From positions 1 through 64,000 of the forward strand of contig CAKULE010000015.1 in the NCBI GenBank assembly GCA_934667095.1: 64,000 nt of DNA, read 5' to 3'. This stretch comes from an uncultured Oscillospiraceae bacterium. Lineage in GTDB: Bacteria; Bacillota; Clostridia; Oscillospirales; Oscillospiraceae. The notes under the pieces are model-generated. The model had not been told where the DNA came from, did not search any database, and saw only the letters and a list, made by a program, of their open reading frames with translations. The position numbers and the translations under genes were made by a program. Shown here piece by piece: positions 48,702 through 57,371 of this stretch; within the stretch, counting starts at the first letter, position 1; each line of letters starts with the position of its first letter.

Positions 48702-49561
48702 TTCCGCTCACCTCCGCAGTGCATGTTCAGCAGCCGGGTGATGATCTGTTTCTGCCGGACCCGGGGGACGATGGCGTCCACAAAGCCGTGCTGAAGCATG
48801 CTCTCCGCTGTCTGGAAGCCCTTGGGCAGAGGCTTGCGGGTGGTCTGCTCCACCACGCGGGCCCCGGCAAAGCCGATGCAGGCCCCGGGCTCTGCCAGAA
48901 TGACGTCGCCCTCCATGGCAAAGCTGGCCGTGACCCCGCCGGTGGTGGGGTCGGTGAGCAAAGGCAGGTAGAACAGCCCTGCGTCGCTGTGGCGCTTGAC
49001 GGCGCCGCTGGTCTTGGCCATCTGCATGAGGGAGAACAGGCCCTCCTGCATCCGGGCGCCGCCGGACACGGTGACTCCTACCACGGGCAGCCGGTGGTAG
49101 GTGGCGTACTCGAACAGGCGGGTGATCCGCTCGCCCACGGCGGCCCCCATGGAGCCCATCATGAACCGGGGCTCCATCAGGAACAGGCAGCACTCGTTTC
49201 CGCCGATGCGGGCGGTGCCGCACACCACGGCTTCGCTTTCCCGGCTGGACACCCGGGTGGTCTCCACCTTCTCCATATAGTGGGGGAAGGCGAGACGGTC
49301 ACAGGTCTCCACATCGGAGAACAACTCCTCAAAGCTGTTCTTGTCGGCGAGGTAGCGCAGGCGCTGCCGGGCGCTCATGCGGAAGTGATACCCGCAGGAG
49401 CACACATTGAGATTGCTCCACAGCACGCTGACCGGCACGGCCTTGCGGCAGTTGGGGCAGGTCTTTTCCGGTTCACTGGCGTCGCTCTGCACCGGGGCGG
49501 CGCTGCGGCCGCCGGACTCCAGCTCGTTCTTGGGCTGGAAGATGAAATTCAGAAAGGCCAT
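48698..49561 (-). CDS. accD: Acetyl-CoA carboxylase carboxyltransferase, beta subunit
   Basis: A 287-residue subunit with the N-terminal zinc ribbon (CPNCRKAVPVSVLWSNLNVCSCGYHF, two Cys pairs) and the crotonase-fold carboxyltransferase domain (GTARIGGNECCLFLMEPRFMMGSMGAAVGERITRLFEYA, GGARMQEGLFSLMQMAK). It pairs with AccA. The ATG lies three bases after the accC stop. Confidence 0.96.
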   Translation of the reverse strand: MAFLNFIFQPKNELESGGRSAAPVQSDASEPEKTCPNCRKAVPVSVLWSNLNVCSCGYHFRMSARQRLRYLADKNSFEELFSDVETCDRLAFPHYMEKVETTRVSSRESEAVVCGTARIGGNECCLFLMEPRFMMGSMGAAVGERITRLFEYATYHRLPVVGVTVSGGARMQEGLFSLMQMAKTSGAVKRHSDAGLFYLPLLTDPTTGGVTASFAMEGDVILAEPGACIGFAGARVVEQTTRKPLPKGFQTAESMLQHGFVDAIVPRVRQKQIITRLLNMHCGGERK

Positions 49562-49564
49562 AGC

Positions 49565-50872
49565 TCAGTTTCCTTCCAAAATGGTCAGATCATAGTTTCC
49601 GGAGGAGAACCGGGGATCGGAAATGATCCGCAGCTGCTCCTCAATGTTGGTGGGGATGCCCTCGATGACCAGCTCACACAGGGCGGCCTTCATCTTGCGC
49701 AGGGCTTCCTCGCGGGTGGCGGCATAGACGATGAGCTTGCCGATGAGGGAGTCGTAGAAGGGGCTCACCTGAACGCCCTGCACCAGATAGGTGTCAAAGC
49801 GGACAAAAGGCCCGCCGGGCACGTGCAGCATGGTGAGCGTGCCGGGGGAGAGGGCGTTGATGCGGCACTCCAGCGCCACGCCGCTGAGGCGGACCTGCTC
49901 CTGACTGAAGTTCAGGGGAATGCCTGCGGCGGTGCGGATCTGCCACTTGACCAGATCATAGCTCGTGAGTATCTCGCTGACGCCGTGCTCCACCTGAAGC
50001 CGGACGTTCATCTCCATAAACCACAGCTGGCCGCTCTGGTCCAGCAAAAACTCAAGAGTGCCAACGCCTGTATAGCCGATCTGCTTGACGGCCTCGGCGA
50101 CATCCCGCAGGAGTTGCTCCCGCTGCCCTTGTCCGATGGCAGGGGAGGGGGACTCCTCGATCAGCTTCTGGTGGTGCCGCTGGACGGAGCAGTCACGCTC
50201 ACCGAGGCAGACCACGTTGCCGAACTCATCGGCCAGCACCTGCACCTCAATGTGCCGGGCGGGGTGGATCAGCTTCTCCAGATAGAGGGCTCCGTCGCCA
50301 AAGGCGGCCTCGCCCTCAGCCACAGCCAGCGGGTAGGCCAGTGCCAGCTCCGCCGGGGAGCCGATGACCCGGATGCCCCGTCCGCCGCCGCCCGACCGGG
50401 CCTTGAGCATGACGGGGTAGCCGATCTGCTCCGCCGCCCGGGCGGCCTCTTCCAGATCGGCCAGCACGTTGGTGCCGGGGATGGGGTGGAGGGAGGTGTG
50501 GGCAATGACCTGCTTGATGTGGGCCTTGTCGCTGATGCGCTCCATGCAGCCCGCGTCGGGGCCGATGAAGGCGATGCCGTTCTTACGGCAGGCCAGCGCG
50601 AACTGGGCGCTCTCAGACAGAAAGCCGTAGCCCGGATGGATGGCCTGCGCGCCGGAGACCAGCGCGGCGCTGATGATGCGGTCCTGACAGAGATAGCTGT
50701 CCTTGGCGGAGGAGGGGCCGATGCACAGCGCCTCGTCCGCCAGCGCCACATGGAGGCAGTCCTTGTCCGCCTCGGAGTAGACGGCCACGGTGGAAATGCC
50801 CATTTCCTTGCAGGCACGAATGATACGCACGGCGATCTCGCCGCGGTTTGCGATCAGAATTTTAGAGAACAT
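49565..50872 (-). CDS. accC: Biotin carboxylase
   Basis: A 435-residue ATP-grasp subunit that carboxylates biotin on AccB. Typical sequence: MFSKILIANRGEIAVRIIRACKE, HPGYGFLSE, the glycine-rich KARSGGGGRGIRV loop, GERDCSVQRHHQKLIEESPSPA and FMEMNVRLQVEHGVSE (the family usually reads MNTRxQVEH, so Val replaces Thr here). It follows fabZ by 3 bases. Confidence 0.96.
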   Translation of the reverse strand: MFSKILIANRGEIAVRIIRACKEMGISTVAVYSEADKDCLHVALADEALCIGPSSAKDSYLCQDRIISAALVSGAQAIHPGYGFLSESAQFALACRKNGIAFIGPDAGCMERISDKAHIKQVIAHTSLHPIPGTNVLADLEEAARAAEQIGYPVMLKARSGGGGRGIRVIGSPAELALAYPLAVAEGEAAFGDGALYLEKLIHPARHIEVQVLADEFGNVVCLGERDCSVQRHHQKLIEESPSPAIGQGQREQLLRDVAEAVKQIGYTGVGTLEFLLDQSGQLWFMEMNVRLQVEHGVSEILTSYDLVKWQIRTAAGIPLNFSQEQVRLSGVALECRINALSPGTLTMLHVPGGPFVRFDTYLVQGVQVSPFYDSLIGKLIVYAATREEALRKMKAALCELVIEGIPTNIEEQLRIISDPRFSSGNYDLTILEGN

Positions 50873-50875
50873 GGC

Positions 50876-51292
50876 TTACTTCTCCACCAAGGCGAAGGAG
50901 AACTCCGCCTTGACGCACAGCTTGCCGTCCACCCAGCCGGTGCCCTCGGCAAAATAGAAGGGCCGTCTCACCTTGGTGACCTTGCAGCGGGTCTCGAACA
51001 GGTCCCCGGGCTTTACCGGGGACTTGAACCGGACGTTGTTCAGTCCGGTGTACATGGGCTGGCAGTTCTCAGACATCTCGCTGGCCAGCAGGGCGCAGGT
51101 GGACTGCGCCAGAATCTCGCACAGGATGACGCCGGGCACCACGGGATTGCCGGGGAAGTGGCCCTTCAGGAACCACGCGTCCTCCGGGATGCGGAAGGTG
51201 CCGTGGGCCTCGTCGCCCTCGCGTTCCACGGTGTCCAGCAGGAGCATCCCGTCCCGGTGGGGCATGATCTGCATGATCTCATTGCGGTCCAT
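50876..51292 (-). CDS. fabZ: 3-hydroxyacyl-ACP dehydratase
   Basis: A 138-residue hotdog enzyme that dehydrates 3-hydroxyacyl-ACP. The catalytic His lies in FLKGHFPGNPVVPGVILCEILAQ with the following Glu, and IMPHRDGMLLLDTV opens the protein. It follows accB by 3 bases. Confidence 0.95.
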   Translation of the reverse strand: MDRNEIMQIMPHRDGMLLLDTVEREGDEAHGTFRIPEDAWFLKGHFPGNPVVPGVILCEILAQSTCALLASEMSENCQPMYTGLNNVRFKSPVKPGDLFETRCKVTKVRRPFYFAEGTGWVDGKLCVKAEFSFALVEK

Positions 51293-51295
51293 GGC

Positions 51296-51715
51296 TCAAT
51301 CCTCCCGGATCCGGAACAGAAGGCAGCCGTAATCCACCGGCTGGCCGTCCTGCACGCAGATCTCCGTGATGGTGCCGTCCTGCTCGGCGGTCACCTCGTT
51401 CATCAGCTTCATTGCCTCAATGATGCACAGGGTATCGCCCTTTTTCACGTGGTCGCCCACCCGGACAAAGGGGTCAGAGTCCTCCGTGGGGGCGGCGTAG
51501 AATACGCCCACCATGGGGGAGCACACGCCGGCGGCGCTGTCCACCGGCGCGGCGGGCTGGGGCTGAGCTGCGGGGGCGGCGGGGAGCTGGACCGCGGCGG
51601 GCACGCCCTGCCGCTCCAGACGGATAAAGGTACCGTTCGCATCCTTGAACTCCATGCCGGTGAGACCCAGCTCCTGCATCAGCTGAGCGTATTTGCGGAT
51701 CTCGGCTTCGCTCAT
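51296..51715 (-). CDS. accB: Biotin carboxyl carrier protein
   Basis: A 139-residue carrier with an N-terminal helix region, an Ala/Pro-rich linker (about 45-65) and a C-terminal biotinyl domain. The biotinylated Lys is in EAMKLMNEV. The start follows GAGGTGATACAACT on the minus strand, 22 bases after fabG. Confidence 0.95.
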   Translation of the reverse strand: MSEAEIRKYAQLMQELGLTGMEFKDANGTFIRLERQGVPAAVQLPAAPAAQPQPAAPVDSAAGVCSPMVGVFYAAPTEDSDPFVRVGDHVKKGDTLCIIEAMKLMNEVTAEQDGTITEICVQDGQPVDYGCLLFRIRED

Positions 51716-51737
51716 AGTTGTATCACCTCAAATGGTT

Positions 51738-52475
51738 TCAAATGGCGATCCCGCCGTCCACCCGCAGGACCTGACCTGTGATGTAGTCGGACTGGACCAG
51801 AAAGACCACCGCATCGGCGATCTCATCGGGCCGGCCCATCCGGCCCAGCGGGACGGAGGCGGCCAGCTGTTCGGGATCAGCGCCCATGGCGGCGGTCATG
51901 TCGGTGGCCACAAAGCCGGGAGCCACCGCGTTGCAGGTGACGCCCCGGGGGGCCAGCTCCCGGGCCACAGTCTTGGTCAGGCCGATGACGCCCGCCTTGG
52001 AGGCGGAATAGTTGGCCTGACCGGCGTTACCGATGATGCCGGCCACGGAGCTGATGTTAACGATCCGGCCGCCCCGGTTGCGGATAAAGATGCCGGAGCA
52101 GTGGCGGATCATGTTGAACGTGCCCTTCAGGTTTGCGGCGACGACGTCGTCAAAGTCGGCCTCCCGCATGGCGGCCACCAGGCCGTCCCGGTTGATGCCG
52201 GCGTTGTTCACCAGAATATTTACCGTGCCGAACTCGGCCTTCACGGCGTTGACGGTCTCCTTGACGGCGGCGAAGTCGGCCACATTGCACTGGTAGGCCG
52301 CGGCCTTCACGCCGTACTTCTCCCGGCAGGCGGAGCACACGGCCTCTGCCGCGTCCTGCCGGCCGGCGTAGATGACAGCCACATTGCAGCCCAGCGCGGC
52401 CAGCCTCTCGGCGATGGCGGCGCCGATGCCCCGGGATCCGCCGGTGACGATGGCGACCTTATCCTTCAGCTCCAT
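51738..52475 (-). CDS. fabG: 3-oxoacyl-ACP reductase
   Basis: A 245-residue short-chain dehydrogenase that reduces 3-oxoacyl-ACP with NADPH. The TGGSRGIGAAIAERL cofactor motif, NNAGINRDGL, the catalytic Ser in ISSVAGIIGNAGQANYSASKAGV with Tyr and Lys, and the C-terminal YITGQVLRVDGG are all present. Its start overlaps the fabD stop by one base. Confidence 0.96.
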   Translation of the reverse strand: MELKDKVAIVTGGSRGIGAAIAERLAALGCNVAVIYAGRQDAAEAVCSACREKYGVKAAAYQCNVADFAAVKETVNAVKAEFGTVNILVNNAGINRDGLVAAMREADFDDVVAANLKGTFNMIRHCSGIFIRNRGGRIVNISSVAGIIGNAGQANYSASKAGVIGLTKTVARELAPRGVTCNAVAPGFVATDMTAAMGADPEQLAASVPLGRMGRPDEIADAVVFLVQSDYITGQVLRVDGGIAI

Positions 52476-53389
52476 CAGCCCAGCACCCCCTCGACGGCCT
52501 TGTGCAGGTCATCACTCTTTTCCGCGGAGAAGGTGCGCACGCTCTTGTCGGTCTTGGCGATGAGGCCGCACAGGGTACGGCCGGGGCCCACCTCGATGAA
52601 GGTGTCCGCGCCGGCGTCGATCATATTGCGCACGGTGGCCTCCCACAGGACGGGGTGGTCGATCTGCTCCGCCAGCACAGGCAGTACATCCCCGCCATAG
52701 GGCTGGGCGGTGCGGTTGGCGTAGACGGGCAGGGCAGGTGCCTTCAGGGTGCTGGCGCGCAGGTCGCCCTCAAAGCCCTTGGCGGCCTCCGCCATATAGG
52801 GGGAGTGAAATGCCCCCCGGACCTTCAGGGGCATGGCCCGTCCGCCGGCAGCCTTGACGGCGGCGGCGAAGGCGTCCATCTGGGACGCCAGACCGGAGAC
52901 CGTCACCTGCCCCGGGCAGTTATAGTTCACGGGGTAGACCCCCTCGAACTGCGCGCACAGCTCTTCCACGGCGCTGTTCTCCAGCCGGAGGACGGCGGCC
53001 ATGGCGGTGTCCTGCGCCTCGGAGGCGGCCTGCATCCGCTCCCCCCGGCTGCACACCAGCTGAAAACCGGTGTCAAAGTCCATCACGCCGGCGAAGGTCA
53101 GGGCGGCCAGCTCCCCGAGGGAGAAACCTGCGGCCATTTCGGCGTGAACGCCGGCCTCCTCCAGCGCAGCGGCGGCAGCCAGCTCCACGGTGAACATGCA
53201 GGGCTGGGTGTTCTTGGTCTCCTTCAGCTCCTCGTCGGTGCCCTCGAAGCACTGGCGGGAGGTGCCGGGACGAATGGCGTCCGCCCGGTCAAAAATGGCC
53301 CGGGCCGCGGCGGAGCTGTCATAGAGCTCTTTTCCCATGCCGGGGTACTGGGCCCCTTGACCGGAGAATACAAATGCTATACGACCCAT
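52475..53389 (-). CDS. fabD: Malonyl-CoA:ACP acyltransferase
   Basis: A 304-residue enzyme loading malonate on ACP. FSGQGAQYPGMGKEL is the N-terminal signature, Arg115 (CSRGERM) binds the carboxylate and His195 (GAFHSPYM) is the catalytic base. The nucleophile motif reads GFSLGE (Ser90), with Phe where most FabD proteins have His (GHSLGE). The rest of the family pattern is intact, so activity is expected. It overlaps fabK by 13 bases. Confidence 0.94.
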   Translation of the reverse strand: MGRIAFVFSGQGAQYPGMGKELYDSSAAARAIFDRADAIRPGTSRQCFEGTDEELKETKNTQPCMFTVELAAAAALEEAGVHAEMAAGFSLGELAALTFAGVMDFDTGFQLVCSRGERMQAASEAQDTAMAAVLRLENSAVEELCAQFEGVYPVNYNCPGQVTVSGLASQMDAFAAAVKAAGGRAMPLKVRGAFHSPYMAEAAKGFEGDLRASTLKAPALPVYANRTAQPYGGDVLPVLAEQIDHPVLWEATVRNMIDAGADTFIEVGPGRTLCGLIAKTDKSVRTFSAEKSDDLHKAVEGVLG

Positions 53390-54321
53390 TTGCAGGCTCC
53401 TTTCAGAATAGGCTCGGCCTCCTCCATCACGCTGCGGACGATCTCCGCCGCAGGCTGGATCTCATGGACCATGGCGGCGATCTGGCCGGAGAGGAAGCAG
53501 CCGTGGTCGGCATCGCCCTCCTGAACGGCCAGCCGCAGGGCGCCCACGCCCATCTGCTCCAGCTCCGCGTCGTCGATGCCGCTGTACTCCGCCTTGGAGT
53601 AGTTGCGGGCAAAGGCGGTGCGCAGGCTGCGCACAGGGTGGCCCAGCCGCTTGCCGGTGACCATAGTGGCCAGATCGTTGGCCTTCAGGATCTTTTCCTT
53701 ATAGGTGGGGTGGATGTTGCACTCCTCTGCACTGAGGAAGCGGGTGCCCATCTGCACGCCGCAGGCGCCCAGCATGAAGGAGGCGGCCACGCCCCGGCCG
53801 TCGGCAATGCCGCCGGCGGCGATGACGGGCAGGGTAGTGGCGTCGCACACCAGCGGCACCAGCACCATCGTGGTCAGCTCGCCCACATGGCCGCCGCTCT
53901 CGCCGCCCTCGGCGATGAGGGCGGACGCCCCCAGCCGGGTCATCAGCTTGGCCATGGCCACGGAGGCCACCACGGGGATGACCTTGATGCCGGCCTCGCG
54001 CCACGCGGCCATGTACTTGGAGGGGTTGCCCGCGCCGGTGGTGACAACGGCGACCTTTTCCTCGGCGACCACCTCGGCGACCTCATCGGCAAAGGGGCTC
54101 ATCAGCATGATATTAACGCCGAAAGGGCGGGAGGTCAGGGACTTCGCCGCCCGGATCTGCTCCCGCACATACTGCGCGGGGGCGTTCCCGGCCGCGATGA
54201 TCCCCAGCCCGCCGCCCTCGGATACGGCGGCAGCCAGCCTGCCGTCGGCGATCCATGCCATGCCGCCCTGAAAGACCGGGTACTCGATACCCAGCAGCTC
54301 ACATAACGGCGTACGGATCAT
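53377..54321 (-). CDS. fabK: Enoyl-ACP reductase II (FMN type)
   Basis: A 314-residue NPD-like TIM barrel with FMN that reduces trans-2-enoyl-ACP. It shows GIEYPVFQGGMAWIADGRLAAAVSEGGGLGIIAAGN, GESGGHVGELTTM, the FMN-phosphate loop VIAAGGIADGRGVAAS and LGACGVQMGTRFL. It replaces FabI, a change that normally gives triclosan tolerance. It starts at the last base of the acpP stop codon. Confidence 0.95.
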   Translation of the reverse strand: MIRTPLCELLGIEYPVFQGGMAWIADGRLAAAVSEGGGLGIIAAGNAPAQYVREQIRAAKSLTSRPFGVNIMLMSPFADEVAEVVAEEKVAVVTTGAGNPSKYMAAWREAGIKVIPVVASVAMAKLMTRLGASALIAEGGESGGHVGELTTMVLVPLVCDATTLPVIAAGGIADGRGVAASFMLGACGVQMGTRFLSAEECNIHPTYKEKILKANDLATMVTGKRLGHPVRSLRTAFARNYSKAEYSGIDDAELEQMGVGALRLAVQEGDADHGCFLSGQIAAMVHEIQPAAEIVRSVMEEAEPILKGACKWVV

Positions 54322-54548
54322 TACTTCTGCTCCATGACGCCTTCGATGAAGGCCACCAGCTCGCCCACGGTCTCGACCTTCTGGGTGAGCTCCACCTCGA
54401 CACCGATCTTGTCCTCCAGGTTCATCAGCATCTCCACAGTGTCGAGAGAGTCGATGCCAAGATCCTGAAACTTGGTGTCCATGGTGATCTCGGAAGGATC
54501 ACAGTCGTTACGCTCCGCGATCAGCTCGCAAATTGCCTCAAAAATCAT
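54321..54548 (-). CDS. acpP: Acyl carrier protein
   Basis: A 75-residue carrier with the phosphopantetheine site DLGIDSLDTVEMLMNLED (Ser in DSLD). The sequence is acidic, as usual. The ATG follows GGAGGTAACCCCT on the minus strand. It is the first gene of the fatty acid operon. Confidence 0.96.
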   Translation of the reverse strand: MIFEAICELIAERNDCDPSEITMDTKFQDLGIDSLDTVEMLMNLEDKIGVEVELTQKVETVGELVAFIEGVMEQK

Positions 54549-54577
54549 AGGGGTTACCTCCGTTTTCTATAAATGAA

Positions 54578-54616
54578 TGTCTCATCAAGTTATCGCTGAT
54601 AACACACTGTGAGACA
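54578..54616. promoter_or_regulatory. Nested palindromic operator of the fatty acid operon
   Basis: An inner palindrome GTTATC-GCT-GATAAC (54589-54603) lies within an outer palindrome TGTCTCA (54578-54584) / TGAGACA (54610-54616). The outer half-sites lie right at the predicted transcription start of the leftward promoter. This is the best candidate site for the divergent TetR protein. Confidence 0.65.
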
Positions 54617-54622
54617 CTACGC

Positions 54623-54651
54623 ATTATAGCCTTCTTTCCTCTTTTAGTCAA
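54623..54651 (-). promoter_or_regulatory. Promoter of the fatty acid operon
   Basis: On the minus strand TTGACT (54646-54651) and TATAAT (54623-54628) are 17 bases apart, giving a start site near 54616, at the edge of the palindromic operator. Confidence 0.85.
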
Positions 54652-54665
54652 GAGCATTTTCCCAG

Positions 54666-54694
54666 TTGACGGGTGCGGGAAAAGTGGATAAAAT
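54666..54694 (+). promoter_or_regulatory. Promoter of the TetR gene
   Basis: TTGACG (54666-54671) and TAAAAT (54689-54694) are 17 bases apart, 28 bases before the start codon. Confidence 0.75.
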
Positions 54695-54722
54695 AGGGCG
54701 AAAGACGACAGGAGGGATGGCG

Positions 54723-55310
54723 ATGGCTGGAAAAACAGCGGATCAGGCGGCCGGGACCCGGGAACGTCTGATCCGGGCAGGTGTAGAGGAGATCAACGAG
54801 TTCGGCGTGAGGGACTTCTCGACCCGGCGTGTGGCCAAGCGGTGCGGCGTGTCCTGCGCGGCACCCTATAAGCACTTCAAGGACACCAATGAGTTTGTGG
54901 CGGAGATCTTCGGCTACATGAACGGCCTCTATGAGGCGAGGCAGCGGGCGGTTCTGGCGCGCTATGCCGACAGCAGCACCCGGACTCAGCTGATCGAGAT
55001 TAGTCTGGACTATATCCGCTTTCTGGTGGAGCATCCGGAATTCCGCAGGACGGTCATGCAGAAGTTTCAGGATTGTGACGAGGAGTACCGCTGTCTGAGG
55101 GGGCAGCTGAGCACTCTGACCTGCCAGACCGTGACCCGTTATTGCGAAGAAATGGGAATGCCGGAGGATGTGCGCCGGCGCAAGACCTTTATTGTTCGGG
55201 CCATCATTTACAGTGCCGCCATGTTCTTCGACAACGGCGAGCTGGAGTATAACGAGCAGAACATGGAGACCGTCCGCTCTCTGCTGGACCGGGAGTTCGA
55301 TCTGCCCTGA
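54723..55310 (+). CDS. TetR-family regulator, probable controller of fatty acid synthesis
   Basis: A 195-residue regulator with an N-terminal TetR helix-turn-helix (IRAGVEEINEFGVRDFSTRRVAKRCGVSCAAPYKHFKDTNEFVAEIF) and an all-helical ligand domain. It is divergent from the fatty acid operon, with a large palindrome between them, so it probably represses that operon in response to an acyl thioester, as FapR or FabT do in other Firmicutes. The ATG at 54723 is six bases after AGGAGGG; the ATG at 54717 touches that site. It is followed by its own terminator. Confidence 0.9.
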   Translation: MAGKTADQAAGTRERLIRAGVEEINEFGVRDFSTRRVAKRCGVSCAAPYKHFKDTNEFVAEIFGYMNGLYEARQRAVLARYADSSTRTQLIEISLDYIRFLVEHPEFRRTVMQKFQDCDEEYRCLRGQLSTLTCQTVTRYCEEMGMPEDVRRRKTFIVRAIIYSAAMFFDNGELEYNEQNMETVRSLLDREFDLP

Positions 55311-55325
55311 CAGGAAAAAACGGTG

Positions 55326-55361
55326 AAAACGGAGCTTCCGGCTTTTCGGAGGCTCCGTTTT
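55326..55361 (+). terminator. Terminator of the TetR gene
   Basis: A 15-bp stem with one G-U pair (AAAACGGAGCTTCCG / CGGAGGCTCCGTTTT) and a 6-base loop. Confidence 0.88.
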
Positions 55362-55435
55362 GTGCAAAAATGTGCGTGGAAGAGGGACATATTGCAAAAA
55401 TTCAACGGCCGGCTCTTTCCTTTTAAATAGAAACA

Positions 55436-55444
55436 TGCTATACT
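55436..55444 (+). promoter_or_regulatory. Extended -10 promoter of the second ABC exporter
   Basis: TGCTATACT is an extended -10 element about 83 bases before the start codon. The -35 position holds only a weak TTTCCT. Confidence 0.5.
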
Positions 55445-55526
55445 GCCCCTATCTGCGTGTCTGCCGGCGGGGGTGAGGCGGCGCGCGGAAAGAGGATATC
55501 GGCTTTATTTTGAGATTGAGAGGATT

Positions 55527-57371
55527 ATGGAAGAGAAAACGAAAACAACAAAAAAGAGCAGGGAACAGCGCCGCAGGGAGCTGACTCTGCTGTGGGGCTT
55601 TCTGAAGGGGAGCTGGCTCATGTTCGGCGTGAGCATCCTCATGGCTGCCCTGACGGCCCTGGCGGATATGATCAGCCCGCAGATCATCCGCGCCGCGGTG
55701 GACAACGCCATCGGAGGAAAGGCCCCCAGCTATTCCCCGTGGGTCATGTCTCTGGTGGACTCTGTGGGCGGCTTTGCCTATCTGGGGCAGCACCTGTGGA
55801 TCATGGCCGCGGCAATTCTGGCGGTGGCACTGGTGAAGGTGATCTCCCAGTATGTGTACCGGGTGAGCAATACCAAGGCCTCCGAGACCATGGTGAAGAC
55901 CATGCGGGACAGCCTCTTTGGCCACATCGAGCGGCTGCCCTTTGAATGGCACATGAAGAATCGCACGGGCGACATCATCCAGCGATGCACCTCGGACATC
56001 GACACGACCCGGAACTTTGTCTCCGAGCAGCTGAGCTCCATCCTGCGCATCGTCATCATGCTGGCGCTGTCCATGATTTTCATGTTCCGCATGAACGTGC
56101 TGCTGACGGTCATCGCCCTGATCCCCATGCCGGTGATCATCTGGTACTCCGCTCGGTTCCACAAGAAGATCGGCAGCGGCTTCCGGGACTGCGATGAGAG
56201 CGAGGGCAAGCTGTCCGCCATGGCTCAGGAGAATCTCACCGGCGTGCGGGTGGTGCGGGCCTTCGGCCGGGAGCGGTACGAGCGGGACCGTTTTGAGGCA
56301 CAGAATGCGGAGTACACCGGCCTGTGGGTCAGACTGGCCAAGGTCATGGCCCGCTTCTGGTCGGTCTCCGACGTGCTCTCCGGCATCCAGGTGATGCTGG
56401 TGGTGGTGTTCGGCGCGGTGTTCGCCGTCCGGGGGACGATGACCTCCGGCGAGTACATTGCCTTCATCTCCTACAACGGGATGCTGGTATGGCCCATCCG
56501 GATGCTTGGCCGCATGATCTCCGAACTGAGCAAGGCCGGCGTGTCCTTGGCGCGCATCTCCGAGATCATGGAGGCGGAGCCGGAGCGCGACAAGCCTGGC
56601 GCACAGAAGGCCGACATGACCGGCGACATCGCCTTCGAGCACGTGAACTTTGCCTACGGCGGCGGCCTGCCCGTCCTGCGCGACATCGACTTCACCATGA
56701 AGGCGGGCACGACTCTCGGCATTCTGGGCGGTACAGGTTCTGGCAAATCCACCATGATGCTCCTGCTGGACAAACTCTACGAGCTCAAGCCTGAGGACGG
56801 CCGCATCACCATCGGCGGGGTGGACATCAACGACATCGACACCGCCCATCTCCGTCAAAACATTGGTATGGTGCTGCAGGAGCCTTATCTGTTCTCCCGC
56901 ACGCTGGCGGAGAACATCGGCATCGCCGACCCGTCCATCGCGCTGGAGCAGATCCGGGAGGCATCCCGGGCCGCCTGCCTGGACGACACGGTGGAGGGCT
57001 TTGCCAAGGGGTACGACACCTTTGTGGGCGAACGGGGGGTCACACTGTCCGGCGGGCAGAAGCAGCGGGCGGCCATCGCCCGGGCTCTCACCCGCAATAC
57101 GCCCATCATGATCTTTGACGATTCCCTGTCCGCCGTGGACGCCGAGACCGACGCCAGGATCCGCGCCGCCTTGGAGAAGCGCTTCGGCAGCGCCAGCATC
57201 ATCCTCATCTCCCACCGGATTACCACCCTGTCCAAGGCGGACCAGATCCTGGTGCTGGACCGGGGCCGCATTGCCGAGCGGGGTACCCATGAGGAATTGA
57301 AGCGTGCCGGCGGCATTTACCAGCAGATCTACGAGATCCAGTCCGGCTCCGGAGAGGAGGCGGCAGTATGA
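55527..57371 (+). CDS. Heterodimeric ABC exporter, subunit with degenerate site (second pair)
   Basis: A 614-residue half-transporter. After a Lys/Arg-rich start come six membrane helices and an ATPase domain with Walker A GGTGSGKSTM, signature LSGGQKQRAAIARAL and Walker B IMIFDDSLSAVD, where Asp stands in place of the catalytic Glu. The ATG at 55527 follows GAGAGGATT; upstream in-frame codons have no ribosome site. The next gene overlaps by 4 bases and encodes the partner. No regulator gene is attached to this pair, unlike the MarR-linked one. Confidence 0.92.
   Translation: MEEKTKTTKKSREQRRRELTLLWGFLKGSWLMFGVSILMAALTALADMISPQIIRAAVDNAIGGKAPSYSPWVMSLVDSVGGFAYLGQHLWIMAAAILAVALVKVISQYVYRVSNTKASETMVKTMRDSLFGHIERLPFEWHMKNRTGDIIQRCTSDIDTTRNFVSEQLSSILRIVIMLALSMIFMFRMNVLLTVIALIPMPVIIWYSARFHKKIGSGFRDCDESEGKLSAMAQENLTGVRVVRAFGRERYERDRFEAQNAEYTGLWVRLAKVMARFWSVSDVLSGIQVMLVVVFGAVFAVRGTMTSGEYIAFISYNGMLVWPIRMLGRMISELSKAGVSLARISEIMEAEPERDKPGAQKADMTGDIAFEHVNFAYGGGLPVLRDIDFTMKAGTTLGILGGTGSGKSTMMLLLDKLYELKPEDGRITIGGVDINDIDTAHLRQNIGMVLQEPYLFSRTLAENIGIADPSIALEQIREASRAACLDDTVEGFAKGYDTFVGERGVTLSGGQKQRAAIARALTRNTPIMIFDDSLSAVDAETDARIRAALEKRFGSASIILISHRITTLSKADQILVLDRGRIAERGTHEELKRAGGIYQQIYEIQSGSGEEAAV

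Noticed and set aside
48719..51781. A plus-strand open frame of 1020 codons
   Set aside because: It lies entirely antisense to accD, accC, fabZ and accB, all of which match known families. Its protein is low-complexity (Gly, Ala, Leu, Val, His-rich) with no domain, as expected for a GC-rich shadow frame.
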